Source: Pseudomonas sp. ICMP 561 | GTDB lineage: Bacteria > Pseudomonadota > Gammaproteobacteria > Pseudomonadales > Pseudomonadaceae | Reading direction: 5' to 3' | Assembly (NCBI RefSeq): GCF_002699985.1 | Contig: NZ_LKBT01000023.1 | Span: 405,520 to 469,519, forward strand | DNA length: 64,000 bases | In this document: positions 16,478 to 26,070 of the stretch, piece by piece | Layout: each line of letters begins with the position of its first letter | Numbering within the stretch: the stretch's first letter is position 1 | Made by a program: the position numbers and the translations under genes | The notes under the pieces: generated by a model | Seen by the model: only the letters and a program-made list of their open reading frames with translations | What the model was told of the DNA's origin: nothing | Database searches by the model: none

Positions 16478-18016
16478 ATGAGCGCCAACGCCCCCGCATC
16501 ATTTACGCCGCCCAGCCTGCTGCTGTGTACCATCGGCCTTTCGCTGGCGACCTTCATGCAGGTTCTCGATACGACGATTGCCAACGTCGCCTTGCCGACC
16601 ATTTCCGGCAATCTGGGCGTCAGCTCGGAGCAGGGCACTTGGGTTATTACCTCGTTCGCCGTGAGTAACGCCATCGCCTTGCCGCTGACAGGCTGGCTGA
16701 GCCGCCGTTTTGGCGAGGTGAAGCTTTTTCTGTGGGCGACGATTCTGTTTGTGCTGGCGTCGTTCCTGTGCGGGATTTCCCAGTCAATGCCTGAGCTGGT
16801 GGGCTTTCGCGTGCTGCAAGGCGTAGTGGCGGGGCCGTTGTACCCCATGACGCAAACCCTGTTGATTGCGGTGTACCCCCCGGCGAAAAGGGGGATGGCA
16901 CTGGCATTGCTGGCGATGGTCACGGTGGTCGCACCGATTGCCGGGCCGATTCTCGGCGGCTGGATCACTGACAGTTACAGCTGGCCGTGGATCTTCTTCA
17001 TCAACATCCCGATTGGCCTGTTCGCAGTGCTGGTCGTACGCATGCAAATGGCCAAACGGCCAGTGGTGACCAGTTACCAGCCCATGGACTATATCGGGCT
17101 GATCACTTTGATCATTGGCGTCGGTGCCTTGCAGATCGTGCTCGACAAGGGCAACGACCTGGACTGGTTCGAGTCAAATTTCATCGTCATCGGCGCGCTG
17201 ATTTCAGCCGTAGCATTGTCGGTTTTCGTGATCTGGGAAATGACCGACAAGCACCCGATAGTCAATCTTCGTCTGTTTGCCTTTCGTAACTTCCGCATCG
17301 GCACCATGGTGCTGGTCGGCGGCTATTCCGGGTTCTTTGGTATCAACCTGTTGCTGCCCCAGTGGCTGCAGACCCAGATGGGCTACACGGCAACCTGGGC
17401 GGGGCTGGCTGTAGCACCCATCGGTATCTTGCCGGTGTTGATGTCGCCTTTTGTCGGCAAGTACGCACACAAGTTCGACCTGCGCGTGCTGGCCGGATTG
17501 GCGTTTCTGGCGATTGGCACCAGTTGCTTCATGCGGGCGGGCTTCACCAACGAGGTGGACTTTGAACACATCGCGCTGGTCCAGTTGTTCATGGGGGCGG
17601 GCGTGGCGTTGTTCTTCATGCCGACGTTGAGCATTCTGCTTTCAGACTTGCCGCCTAATCAGATTGCCGATGGCTCAGGGCTGGCGACGTTTTTGCGGAC
17701 GCTGGGCGGTAGCTTCGCGGCATCGCTGACCACGTGGATCTGGATCCGCCGTGCCGATCAGCATCATGCGTATCTGAGTGAAAACATCAGCACTTATGAT
17801 CCTGCGACCCGGGATGCGCTGAACTCACTGGGTGGTGCGAGCCCTTCGGCTTATGCGCAACTTGAGCAGACCCTCAATAGCCAGGCGTACATGATGTCCA
17901 CGGTGGATTATTTCTATCTAATGGGCTGGATATTCATGGGCCTGATTCTGCTGGTCTGGCTGGCCAAACCGCCGTTTACCGCCAAGGCCGGGCCTGCGGC
18001 TGGGGGCGGGCATTGA
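16478..18016 (+). CDS. EmrB-type multidrug MFS pump (DHA2, 14 TM)
   Basis: A 512-residue proton-driven exporter with fourteen predicted membrane segments. DHA2 marks include the first-helix motif LDTTIANVALPTISGNLG, the loop WLSRRFGEVKLF and the antiporter motif C region GPILGGWITD in helix 5. With the preceding adaptor and channel genes it forms an EmrAB-TolC-like complex. The 65-bp gap from emrA has no terminator, so co-transcription is likely. Substrates cannot be predicted; related pumps export hydrophobic uncouplers and antibiotics. Confidence 0.93.
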   Translation: MSANAPASFTPPSLLLCTIGLSLATFMQVLDTTIANVALPTISGNLGVSSEQGTWVITSFAVSNAIALPLTGWLSRRFGEVKLFLWATILFVLASFLCGISQSMPELVGFRVLQGVVAGPLYPMTQTLLIAVYPPAKRGMALALLAMVTVVAPIAGPILGGWITDSYSWPWIFFINIPIGLFAVLVVRMQMAKRPVVTSYQPMDYIGLITLIIGVGALQIVLDKGNDLDWFESNFIVIGALISAVALSVFVIWEMTDKHPIVNLRLFAFRNFRIGTMVLVGGYSGFFGINLLLPQWLQTQMGYTATWAGLAVAPIGILPVLMSPFVGKYAHKFDLRVLAGLAFLAIGTSCFMRAGFTNEVDFEHIALVQLFMGAGVALFFMPTLSILLSDLPPNQIADGSGLATFLRTLGGSFAASLTTWIWIRRADQHHAYLSENISTYDPATRDALNSLGGASPSAYAQLEQTLNSQAYMMSTVDYFYLMGWIFMGLILLVWLAKPPFTAKAGPAAGGGH

Positions 18017-18043
18017 AGTTGTCTTAAGGCTTCTGTGGGCTTT

Positions 18044-18130
18044 GTTGGAGCGAGGCTTGCCCGCGAAGAACGATAATGCGGTGTATCGGATCCACCGAGT
18101 CGGGCGGTTCGCGGGCAAGCCTCGCTCCAA
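18044..18130. repeat. REP inverted pair (family B)
   Basis: Arms 18044-18066 and 18108-18130 are perfect 23-nt reverse complements (TTGGAGCGAGGCTTGCCCGC core). It lies between convergent emrB and lpxH, ending 5 bp before the lpxH stop codon. Confidence 0.88.
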
Positions 18131-18134
18131 CAAA

Positions 18135-18896
18135 TCACCCGGCGGATGTGTGCGTTATCGCCAACGCCTGCTCCGGCACAAAATCAAACGCCCCCAACTG
18201 AAACCCTTGCTCATCCACCTGCACAGCCCAGCCTTGCTTGTCCCAGTCACCCAGCACAATGCGCCGCGCCGCCTGATCGCCGATCTGTAGCTTATGGATG
18301 GCGGGGCGGTGGGTGTGGCCGTGGATCAGGGTTCGTACGTCAAATTGCTGCATCACGTTGGGCACTTCTTCTGGCGTGACGTCGACGATGTCGTTGGCTT
18401 TCATTCGGGTTTGCGAGCGGCTTTCATTGCGCAGTTTGCGCGCCAGCTTGTATCGGGTGCTCTTGGGCAGATTACGCAGCACGAACAGGGTCAGCGGGTT
18501 GCGCAGGTAACGGCGCATGCGAATGTAGCCTTCATCCCGCGTACACAGGCTGTCGCCGTGCATCAGCAGAACAGGCTCGCCGTTCAACTGAACGACGCTC
18601 GGGTCTGGCAGCAGTGTGCAGCCAGCCGCTTTACAGAAGGCACGGCCAATCATGAAGTCACGATTGCCATGCATCAGAAATATTTGGATGCCGCTATCGC
18701 TCAGCTCTCGTAAGGCCTGGCAAATCGAGCGCTGAAAGGGCGACATTGCATCATCGCCAATCCAGACCTCGAAAAAATCACCGAGGATATACAGGGCCTG
18801 AGCATCGCGGGCACGGCCCGCGATCAGATCCAGAAACGCCCGGGTAATGTCCGGGCGTTCTTCCTGCAAATGCAGATCGGAGATCAGCAATATCAC
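18135..18896 (-). CDS. lpxH: UDP-2,3-diacylglucosamine diphosphatase
   Basis: A 253-residue peripheral membrane metallophosphatase that makes lipid X from UDP-2,3-diacylglucosamine in lipid A synthesis. The calcineurin-like metal motifs are all present in order: ISDLHL, LGDFFEVWIGDD, MHGNRDF, LMHGDSLCT and IHGHTHRP. It overlaps ppiB by 4 bp at its start, so the two are translationally coupled. Confidence 0.95.
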   Translation of the reverse strand: MILLISDLHLQEERPDITRAFLDLIAGRARDAQALYILGDFFEVWIGDDAMSPFQRSICQALRELSDSGIQIFLMHGNRDFMIGRAFCKAAGCTLLPDPSVVQLNGEPVLLMHGDSLCTRDEGYIRMRRYLRNPLTLFVLRNLPKSTRYKLARKLRNESRSQTRMKANDIVDVTPEEVPNVMQQFDVRTLIHGHTHRPAIHKLQIGDQAARRIVLGDWDKQGWAVQVDEQGFQLGAFDFVPEQALAITHTSAG

Positions 18897-19396
18897 TCAA
18901 CGATCTCGGCTTTCTCGATGATCACGTCTTCAGTCGGTACGTCCTGGTGGCCGGATTTGCTGCCGGTGGACACGCCTTTGATCTTGTCGACAACGTCAGT
19001 GCCTTCGATCACTTCAGCGAATACAGCGTAACCCCAGCCCTGAGTGGTCTTGGCGCTGTGGTTGAGGAAGCTGTTGTCGGCAACGTTGATGAAGAACTGC
19101 GCGGAGGCCGAATGCGGCTCCATGGTACGGGCCATGGCAACGCTGTACTTCTTGTTCGGCAGACCGTTGTCAGCTTCGTTCTGGATGCTTGGGCGCTTGT
19201 CTTTCTTTTCTTTCATGCCAGGCTCGAAACCGCCGCCCTGGATCATGAAGTTACCGATGACACGGTGGAAAACGGTGTTTTCGTAGTGGCCGGCGTTGAC
19301 GTATTCGATGAAGTTGGCAACGGTCAGCGGCGCTTTTTCAGCGTTCAGCTGCAGAACGATGTCGCCGTGGTTGGTGGTCAATTTTACTTTGGACAT
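18893..19396 (-). CDS. ppiB: Cytoplasmic peptidyl-prolyl cis-trans isomerase (cyclophilin B)
   Basis: A 167-residue cyclophilin that isomerises Xaa-Pro bonds. Active-site motifs are FHRVIGNFMIQGG (with the catalytic Arg), SASAQFFINVADN and YAVFAEVIEG. No signal peptide, so cytoplasmic. It is the first gene of the ppiB-lpxH pair and diverges from glnS. Confidence 0.95.
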   Translation of the reverse strand: MSKVKLTTNHGDIVLQLNAEKAPLTVANFIEYVNAGHYENTVFHRVIGNFMIQGGGFEPGMKEKKDKRPSIQNEADNGLPNKKYSVAMARTMEPHSASAQFFINVADNSFLNHSAKTTQGWGYAVFAEVIEGTDVVDKIKGVSTGSKSGHQDVPTEDVIIEKAEIVE

Positions 19397-19603
19397 ATCA
19401 AAAATCGCTCTTTTGGCATTCGTGAATGGACGCGTTATAACCCAGACGCGCAGTTTACAGAGGTCGTTACATAATTCTTTCGAGTTTTTAACTCGATGGT
19501 TTTCTTACAGGGCGCTGTTAGCCTATTGACAGCTTCGGCTATCATAAGCGCTTTGATTTAGTCGGCCTACCCTGGCCGCGCACTTGTATTGTCCAAGGAT
19601 CCT

Positions 19604-21298
19604 ATGAGCAAGCCCACTCAAGACCCCGCTGCGAATTCAAAGGCAGGCCCTGCAATTCCTACCAATTTCCTGCGCCCGATTGTCCAGGCTGACCTCGATT
19701 CGGGTAAGCACACGAAGATCGTGACCCGCTTCCCGCCTGAGCCAAACGGCTATCTGCACATCGGCCACGCCAAGTCGATCTGCGTGAATTTCGGTCTGGC
19801 TCAGGAATTCGGTGGCGTCACGCACCTGCGTTTCGACGACACCAACCCGGCCAAGGAAGACCAGGAATACATCGACGCCATTGAAAGCGACGTCAAGTGG
19901 CTGGGCTTCGAGTGGGATGGCGAAGTGCGCTATGCCTCGCAGTATTTCGATCAATTGCACGACTGGGCTGTCGAGCTGATCAAGGCTGGCAAGGCTTACG
20001 TGGACGATCTGACCCCGGAACAGGCGCGCGAATATCGCGGCACCCTGACCGAGCCGGGCAAGAACAGCCCGTTCCGTGAGCGCAGCGTTGAGGAAAACCT
20101 TGACCTGTTCGCCCGCATGAAAGCCGGTGAGTTCGAAGACGGTGCCCGTGTACTGCGCGCCAAAATCGACATGGCTTCGCCGAACATGAACCTGCGGGAC
20201 CCGATCCTGTATCGCATTCGTCATGCTCACCACCACCAGACCGGCGACAAGTGGTGCATCTACCCGATCTACGACTTCACCCACGGTCAGTCGGATGCCA
20301 TCGAAGGCATCACGCACTCGATCTGCACCCTGGAGTTCGAAAGCCATCGTCCGCTGTATGACTGGTTCCTCGATAACCTGCCGGTGCCAAGCAAACCGCG
20401 CCAGTACGAGTTCTCGCGCCTGAACCTGAACTACACCATCACCAGCAAGCGCAAGCTCAAGCAACTGGTCGATGAGAAGCACGTTCACGGTTGGGACGAC
20501 CCGCGCATGTCGACGCTGTCGGGTTTCCGCCGCCGTGGCTACACGCCGAAGTCGATTCGTAACTTCTGCGAAATGATCGGCACCAACCGTTCCGACGGCG
20601 TAGTCGATTTCGGCATGCTGGAATTCAGTATCCGCGACGATCTGGACCACAGCGCTCCGCGTGCCATGTGCGTGCTGCGTCCGTTGAAAGTCGTGATCAC
20701 TAATTATCCGGAAGGTCAGGTCGAGAAGCTTGAGCTGCCGCGCCACCCGAAAGAAGACCTCGGCGTACGCGAGCTGCCGTTCTCCCGCGAGATCTACATC
20801 GACCGCGACGACTACATGGAAGAGCCGCCAAAGGGCTACAAGCGTCTGGAGCCGAATGGCGAAGTGCGCCTGCGTGGCAGCTACGTGATCCGTGCCGACG
20901 AAGCGATCAAGGATGCCGACGGCAACATCGTCGAGCTGCGTTGCTCTTACGACCCCGACACCCTGGGCAAGAACCCTGAAGGCCGTAAGGTCAAAGGCGT
21001 TGTGCACTGGGTCCCGGCGGCTGAAAGCGTTGAATGCGAAGTCCGTCTTTACGACCGTCTGTTCCGTTCGCCAAATCCTGAAAAGACCGAAGACGGCGCG
21101 ACCTTCCTGGACAACATCAATCCGGATTCCCTGCAAGTGCTGACCGGTTGTCGTGCTGAACCTTCATTGGGACAAGCGCAACCGGAAGACCGTTTCCAGT
21201 TCGAACGCGAAGGTTATTTCTGCGCGGACATCAAGGACTCGAAACCTGGTCAACCAGTCTTCAACCGCACGGTGACGTTGCGGGACTCCTGGACCTGA
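19604..21298 (+). CDS. glnS: Glutaminyl-tRNA synthetase
   Basis: A 564-residue class I aminoacyl-tRNA synthetase charging tRNA-Gln. The HIGH motif is PNGYLHIGHAKS and the KMSKS equivalent is TITSKRKLK; the C-terminal anticodon-binding beta-barrels follow. The ATG at 19604 follows AAGGA; an in-frame TTG 15 bp upstream is less likely. cysS starts 9 bp after the stop, so the two form an operon. Confidence 0.97.
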   Translation: MSKPTQDPAANSKAGPAIPTNFLRPIVQADLDSGKHTKIVTRFPPEPNGYLHIGHAKSICVNFGLAQEFGGVTHLRFDDTNPAKEDQEYIDAIESDVKWLGFEWDGEVRYASQYFDQLHDWAVELIKAGKAYVDDLTPEQAREYRGTLTEPGKNSPFRERSVEENLDLFARMKAGEFEDGARVLRAKIDMASPNMNLRDPILYRIRHAHHHQTGDKWCIYPIYDFTHGQSDAIEGITHSICTLEFESHRPLYDWFLDNLPVPSKPRQYEFSRLNLNYTITSKRKLKQLVDEKHVHGWDDPRMSTLSGFRRRGYTPKSIRNFCEMIGTNRSDGVVDFGMLEFSIRDDLDHSAPRAMCVLRPLKVVITNYPEGQVEKLELPRHPKEDLGVRELPFSREIYIDRDDYMEEPPKGYKRLEPNGEVRLRGSYVIRADEAIKDADGNIVELRCSYDPDTLGKNPEGRKVKGVVHWVPAAESVECEVRLYDRLFRSPNPEKTEDGATFLDNINPDSLQVLTGCRAEPSLGQAQPEDRFQFEREGYFCADIKDSKPGQPVFNRTVTLRDSWT

Positions 21299-21307
21299 GG
21301 CAAGCAA

Positions 21308-22690
21308 GTGCTTTCTATCTACAACACGCTCACCAAGAGCAAAGAAGTCTTCAAACCGCTGGATGGCAACAAGGTGCGTATGTATGTCTGCGGGATGACC
21401 GTGTACGACTACTGCCACCTGGGCCACGGCCGCAGCATGGTGGCGTTCGACCTCGTGACCCGCTGGCTGCGCTTCAGCGGTTACGACCTGACGTATGTGC
21501 GCAACATCACTGACATTGACGACAAGATCATCAATCGTGCCCGTGAAAACGGCGAGTCGTTTGATGCGCTGACGGCGCGAATGATTGATGCGATGCATGA
21601 GGACGAAGCACGGCTGAATATCCTCAAGCCGGATATGGAGCCGCGTGCCACCGATTACATCGACGGCATGCACGCCATGATTCAGACCTTGATCGACAAG
21701 GGCTACGCCTATGCACCGGGTAATGGCGACGTTTATTACCGCGTCGGCAAATTCCTCGGTTACGGCAAGCTGTCGCGCAAGAAGATCGAAGACCTGCGCA
21801 TTGGCGCACGTATCGAAGTGGACGAGTCCAAGGACGATCCGCTGGACTTCGTGCTCTGGAAAGGCGTCAAACCGGGCGAGCCCAGCTGGGAATCGCCATG
21901 GGGTGCAGGGCGTCCGGGCTGGCACATCGAGTGCTCGGTGATGTCCACCTGCTGCCTGGGTGAGACGTTCGATATTCATGGCGGCGGCAGCGACCTTGAG
22001 TTTCCGCACCATGAAAACGAAATCGCCCAGAGCGAAGCGGCCACTGGCAAGACCTACGCCAACGCATGGTTGCACTGCGGCATGATTCGCATCAATGGCG
22101 AGAAGATGTCCAAGTCATTGAACAACTTCTTCACCATCCGCGACGTGCTGGAAAAATACTCGCCGGAAGTGGTGCGGTATCTGTTGGTTTCCAGTCACTA
22201 CCGCAGCGCGATCAACTATTCCGAAGACAGTCTCAGGGAATCCAAGAGCGCGCTGGAGCGTTTCTACCACGCCCTTCGTGGCTTGCCGGTTTCCGAGCCG
22301 GTGGGTGGTGAGGCATTCGTGGAGCGTTTCTCTGCGGCCATGAACGACGACTTCGGTACGCCTGAAGCGTGCGCGGTGTTGTTCGAGATGGTTCGTGAAA
22401 TCAACCGTTTGCGCGAAACAGACTTGGCGGCCGCCGCCGGTTTGGCGGCGCGCTTGAAACAACTGGCCAGTGTGTTGGGCGTCTTGCAGCTTGAAGCCGA
22501 TGACTTTTTGCGCGCAGGCGCGGAAGGGCGGGTTGACGCGGCAGAAGTTGAAGCGCTGATCCAGGCGCGTCTCGCTGCCCGCGCAGCCAAGGATTGGGCC
22601 GAGTCCGACCGCATCCGCGACCAGATCACCGCCATGGGCGTGGCGCTGGAAGATGGTAAGGGCGGTACGACTTGGCGGTTGGCGGATTGA
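21308..22690 (+). CDS. cysS: Cysteinyl-tRNA synthetase
   Basis: A 460-residue monomeric class I synthetase. The N-terminal YVCGMTVYDYCHLGHGRS carries the first zinc Cys and the HIGH-like motif; KMSKS is present as GEKMSKSLNNF, and the zinc-binding HIECSVMS and HHENEIAQSE segments are intact. It starts with GTG, 9 bp after glnS, preceded by GAGG; no in-frame ATG upstream fits. Confidence 0.97.
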   Translation: MLSIYNTLTKSKEVFKPLDGNKVRMYVCGMTVYDYCHLGHGRSMVAFDLVTRWLRFSGYDLTYVRNITDIDDKIINRARENGESFDALTARMIDAMHEDEARLNILKPDMEPRATDYIDGMHAMIQTLIDKGYAYAPGNGDVYYRVGKFLGYGKLSRKKIEDLRIGARIEVDESKDDPLDFVLWKGVKPGEPSWESPWGAGRPGWHIECSVMSTCCLGETFDIHGGGSDLEFPHHENEIAQSEAATGKTYANAWLHCGMIRINGEKMSKSLNNFFTIRDVLEKYSPEVVRYLLVSSHYRSAINYSEDSLRESKSALERFYHALRGLPVSEPVGGEAFVERFSAAMNDDFGTPEACAVLFEMVREINRLRETDLAAAAGLAARLKQLASVLGVLQLEADDFLRAGAEGRVDAAEVEALIQARLAARAAKDWAESDRIRDQITAMGVALEDGKGGTTWRLAD

Positions 22691-22720
22691 TTCGCTGCGG
22701 GTGCTTTTGATTAGTCTCTG

Positions 22721-22807
22721 TTGGAGCGAGGCTTGCCCGCGAAGAACGATGATGCGGTGTTGCTGAGTAACCGCGCTATCGTTCTTCGCGGGCAAGCCTC
22801 GCTCCAA
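22721..22807. repeat. REP inverted pair (family B), extended arms
   Basis: Arms 22721-22750 and 22778-22807 are reverse complements over 30 nt including the AGAACGAT next to the core. It lies between the convergent cysS and sigma-54 activator genes and fills most of that gap. Confidence 0.88.
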
Positions 22808-22837
22808 CAAGGATCGCATCTTTCTGTCGGGGGAGGC

Positions 22838-24682
22838 TCAACCCTGCTGTTCCCGTAACCGCTTATAAAGCGTATTCCGGCTTACCCCCAGGCGCTTGGC
22901 CAGTTGGGAAATATTACCGCCCGCCGCCCGCAACAGCTCATCCAGATTCTCTACCTCGCTCAGCTGTGCTTTATCGCTGAGGACCGGCTGCATACCCTGT
23001 AAGTCCATCTCCAGATCCGCGAAGAAATCATCCGGAAGATGCTCCGTACCGATGACCTCATCGTCCGCCAGCGCCAACGCCACCTGAATCACATTGCTGA
23101 GCTGGCGCAAGTTGCCCGGCCACGGGTGGCGATCAAACAACTCCAGCACTTTCGGTTCGAAGCCTCGAGTCTGCTGCACTTCGCGATGCTGGTCCCAGAG
23201 CCGCTGAACCAGTGCCGCCTTGTCAGTACGCTCACGCAGCGGCGGCAGCTCCAGATTCAGCCCGCTGATCCGGTAATACAAATCCTGACGAAAGCGCCCG
23301 GCCAATACTTCGTCGCGCAAATTGCGGTTCGTCGCGGATATCAGTCGCACATCCACCGCATGCAATTCGCTGCTGCCTAACGGCTGCACGCAACGCTCCT
23401 GCAAAACCCGTAACAGACGAGCCTGAACCGGCAGCGGCATGTCGCCGATTTCGTCGAGGAAAAGCGTGCCCTTGTCCGCCTTGCGAATCAGACCGATGCT
23501 GCCTTTATGGTGCGCGCCGGTGAATGCGCCTTTTTCATAGCCAAACAGCTCTGACTCCACCAGTTCGGCCGGAATGGCTGCACAGTTGACCGCGATCAAT
23601 GGCTTGGTGGATCGGGAGCTGGCGTTGTGCAGCGCTTTGACGAACACCTCTTTACCCACACCGGTTTCGCCATGAATCAACAGGGCAATGTTTTTCTCAA
23701 GCAGCCGTTCGGCCTGGCGCACGGCTTTGTCGACTCTTGCATCTCCAAGGCTGACCGCCGACAGAGGGACGCCGTCGTGCGATACCGGTTTCGGTGCGGG
23801 CTGAAAAGCGTGAATGTTTAGCGGATTACGTTTGGGCCGTCTCAATACGCCATGAAATCGGTTGTTGCCCGAGGCCAGTAGCGAGAAGGGCAGGCCTTCA
23901 GGTTGATTGAGCAGAAAAGCCGTCGGGTTATTGAACAGCGCCTCGATACTGGTCCGCATCAGGCTGACCCCCAACAAATTGTCGGCGCGACGGTTCGCGC
24001 TGATGATCCGCCCGCTTTCATCAAATATCAGCAAGCCTGCCCACTGGCTGTCGAGGTTGTTCAGTCCGGTGTTGAAGGTCAGCTGGAAGTGGCTGTCCTG
24101 AAACTGGTCGAGGATCAGTCGGTTCTCCACCGACTGACTCATCATTTTCACCATGCCCAGCGTGTGGGAAGGCGGCAGGAAGCTATCGCTGGAAACATCC
24201 AGTACCGCAACCAATCGTCGCGCCGCATCGTAAATCGGTGCCGCCGAGCCGGTCATGAAACGGTTGGCTTTGAGAAAGTGTTCGTTGTGCTCGATATGTA
24301 CGGCCTGTTCGCAGACGAGCGCAGTGCCAATGGCATTGGTTCCCGTGGCGCTTTCGATCCAGCTGGCGCCTGCCATGAAACCATGCGCGTGGGAGGGTTC
24401 GACAAAACGCTGGGTGCCCCACGACTTGAGCAACTGACCACGATTATCGGCCAGCATGATCAGGCAGTTGGAATTACTGAGGATGTTTTCGTAAAACGGC
24501 AGGACTTCCTGGTGGGTGGTGTGCACCAGCGCCTGATGGCGCTCCAGTAACTGCGATACCTGATCCGTCGGCAACTGGCCGAAAGAGGGTCTGGACTGAT
24601 GACTCAGACCAAAGTCCCTACAGCGGGACCATGAGTCTCGGATGATGGCGTCATGAGCAACGGATGCACGGTGTATGGCCAT
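22838..24682 (-). CDS. Sigma-54-dependent activator, AcoR type (GAF, AAA+, Fis)
   Basis: A 614-residue enhancer-binding protein. The N-terminal ~300 residues hold a GAF-like sensor region typical of AcoR/DhaR regulators (IRDSWSRCRDFGL at the start). The AAA+ domain has Walker A HGETGVGKE, the sigma-54 contact loop YEKGAFTGAHH, and Walker B GTLFLDEIGD. The C-terminus is a Fis-type helix-turn-helix (LAKRLGVSRNTLYKRLREQ). The start at 24682 follows AGGAT. It diverges from an ABC operon whose promoter is a -24/-12 type, making it the obvious activator. The effector is presumably the transported polyol or a metabolite of it. Confidence 0.92.
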   Translation of the reverse strand: MAIHRASVAHDAIIRDSWSRCRDFGLSHQSRPSFGQLPTDQVSQLLERHQALVHTTHQEVLPFYENILSNSNCLIMLADNRGQLLKSWGTQRFVEPSHAHGFMAGASWIESATGTNAIGTALVCEQAVHIEHNEHFLKANRFMTGSAAPIYDAARRLVAVLDVSSDSFLPPSHTLGMVKMMSQSVENRLILDQFQDSHFQLTFNTGLNNLDSQWAGLLIFDESGRIISANRRADNLLGVSLMRTSIEALFNNPTAFLLNQPEGLPFSLLASGNNRFHGVLRRPKRNPLNIHAFQPAPKPVSHDGVPLSAVSLGDARVDKAVRQAERLLEKNIALLIHGETGVGKEVFVKALHNASSRSTKPLIAVNCAAIPAELVESELFGYEKGAFTGAHHKGSIGLIRKADKGTLFLDEIGDMPLPVQARLLRVLQERCVQPLGSSELHAVDVRLISATNRNLRDEVLAGRFRQDLYYRISGLNLELPPLRERTDKAALVQRLWDQHREVQQTRGFEPKVLELFDRHPWPGNLRQLSNVIQVALALADDEVIGTEHLPDDFFADLEMDLQGMQPVLSDKAQLSEVENLDELLRAAGGNISQLAKRLGVSRNTLYKRLREQQG

Positions 24683-24767
24683 GGTGGATCCTGCATGTAT
24701 TTTTATTTTTCTTATTGATCTGGCACGGGCGTCCAATCCCGTGCGTGCGTCCAGTGTCGCTCAGGAT

Positions 24768-24836
24768 TGTTCAAAGTCAATGTTCAGTTTGTTCAGGTGT
24801 TCAGTTTTTATTGTTCACTTTTGTTCAGCACTGAAC
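24768..24836 (+). promoter_or_regulatory. Cluster of TGTTCA repeats, putative enhancer for the AcoR-type activator
   Basis: TGTTCA occurs six times at 24768, 24781, 24790, 24798, 24812 and 24822. The last copy forms an inverted pair with CTGAAC (GTTCAG-CA-CTGAAC, 24823-24836). The cluster lies 70-135 bp upstream of the sigma-54 promoter, the usual position for an upstream activating sequence. Confidence 0.7.
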
Positions 24837-24901
24837 GCTCGTAAGGCCCGTTATATCGGGCCGAGGCTCTATCTCGGGCCTGTGCGCAGCAATGCCCGGT
24901 T

Positions 24902-24917
24902 TGGCACGATTGTCGCT
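24902..24917 (+). promoter_or_regulatory. Sigma-54 (-24/-12) promoter of the ABC operon
   Basis: TTGGCACGATTGTCGCT (24901-24917) matches the consensus TTGGCACG-N4-TTGCT at all but one base. The invariant GG (24903-24904) and GC (24915-24916) are exactly 10 bp apart. The first ABC gene starts about 47 bp downstream of the predicted start point. Confidence 0.82.
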
Positions 24918-24975
24918 ATCTCCTGACAAGAATTCGCGCACACCCTGAATAAGAACTGACAAAAAAGGGCAAGCC

Positions 24976-26070
24976 ATGTCTCTAACGCTGGAGCACGTCA
25001 GCCGTGTGGTCGACGGCCAAACCTGGATCGACGACGCATCGTTGAGTTTCGAACCCGGTTCTTTTAATGTCTTGCTGGGCCGTACACTGTCCGGCAAGAC
25101 CAGTCTGATGCGGCTGATGGCCGGGCTGGACAAGCCTGATCGGGGTCGCATCCTGATGAACGGCAAGGACGTCACGCGGACGGCCGTTCGCCATCGCAAT
25201 GTGTCGATGGTGTATCAGCAGTTCATCAATTACCCGAGCATGACCGTTTTCGAGAACATTGCCTCGCCATTGCGTCAGGCCGGTGTCGCCGCTGACGTGA
25301 TCCAGAGCAAAGTGCTGGAAACCGCGAAGATGCTGCGCATCGAGAAGTTTCTGACCCGCTATCCACTGGAGCTGTCCGGTGGTCAGCAGCAGCGCACTGC
25401 CATGGCCCGGGCGCTGGTCAAGGATGCCGACCTGATTCTGTTCGATGAGCCGCTGGTCAACCTCGACTACAAGCTGCGCGAAGAGCTGCGTCAGGAAATG
25501 CGCGAGCTGTTCGAAGCACGCCACACCATCGCTATCTACGCCACCACTGAACCCAATGAAGCCTTGGCCCTGGGCGGCACGACCACGGTGCTGCATGAAG
25601 GCCGGGTGATTCAGAGTGGCCGGACGCCGGAGGTTTACCACCAGCCGCAAACCGTTCTGGCAGCAGAACTGTTCTCCGAGCCGCCGATCAATTTGATGCC
25701 TGGTCGTATTCAGGGCAGTGAAGTCAGCTTTGCCAATTTCGTCCATTTCCCCCTCAACGTTGATCTGCGCAAGATCGGCGATGGCGAGTACCGCTTTGGC
25801 GTTCGCCCCAGCCACCTGAGTCTGGTGCCATCCAATGATGATGATCTTGAGCTGGCAGTGACGGTAGAGCTGGCGGAAATCAGCGGCTCTGAGACGTTTC
25901 TGCATGTGCGTAACGAGCATTTCCCGCTGGTGCTGCACTTGCCGGGGGTACATGCCTACGACGTTGATGCGTCGATTCGGGTGTACATTCCGACCCATAA
26001 ATTGTTTGTGTTCGATGAGCAGGGTCGCCTGATTCAGGCACCCGGCTTGCGTATGGCGAGGGTTGCCTGA
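24976..26070 (+). CDS. ABC transporter ATPase 1, glycerol-type (GlpS-like)
   Basis: A 364-residue nucleotide-binding subunit of the carbohydrate (MalK/UgpC) class. The signature LSGGQQQRTAMARAL and Walker B DLILFDEPLVNLD are intact. Walker A is unusual: LLGRTLSGKTSL rather than GPSGCGKST, a feature I associate with the paired ATPases of GlpSTPQV-type systems. A C-terminal TOBE domain follows. It is the first gene after the sigma-54 promoter and overlaps the second ATPase gene by one base. Confidence 0.88.
   Translation: MSLTLEHVSRVVDGQTWIDDASLSFEPGSFNVLLGRTLSGKTSLMRLMAGLDKPDRGRILMNGKDVTRTAVRHRNVSMVYQQFINYPSMTVFENIASPLRQAGVAADVIQSKVLETAKMLRIEKFLTRYPLELSGGQQQRTAMARALVKDADLILFDEPLVNLDYKLREELRQEMRELFEARHTIAIYATTEPNEALALGGTTTVLHEGRVIQSGRTPEVYHQPQTVLAAELFSEPPINLMPGRIQGSEVSFANFVHFPLNVDLRKIGDGEYRFGVRPSHLSLVPSNDDDLELAVTVELAEISGSETFLHVRNEHFPLVLHLPGVHAYDVDASIRVYIPTHKLFVFDEQGRLIQAPGLRMARVA

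Noticed and set aside
15012..16502. 496-codon frame antisense to the OMF and EmrA genes
   Set aside because: It crosses two real genes in an operon and has no coding features of its own.
19637..21136. 499-codon open frame antisense to glnS
   Set aside because: It mirrors a highly conserved gene with strong GC bias in codon position 3, which opens the opposite frame; no ribosome binding site and no recognisable domain.
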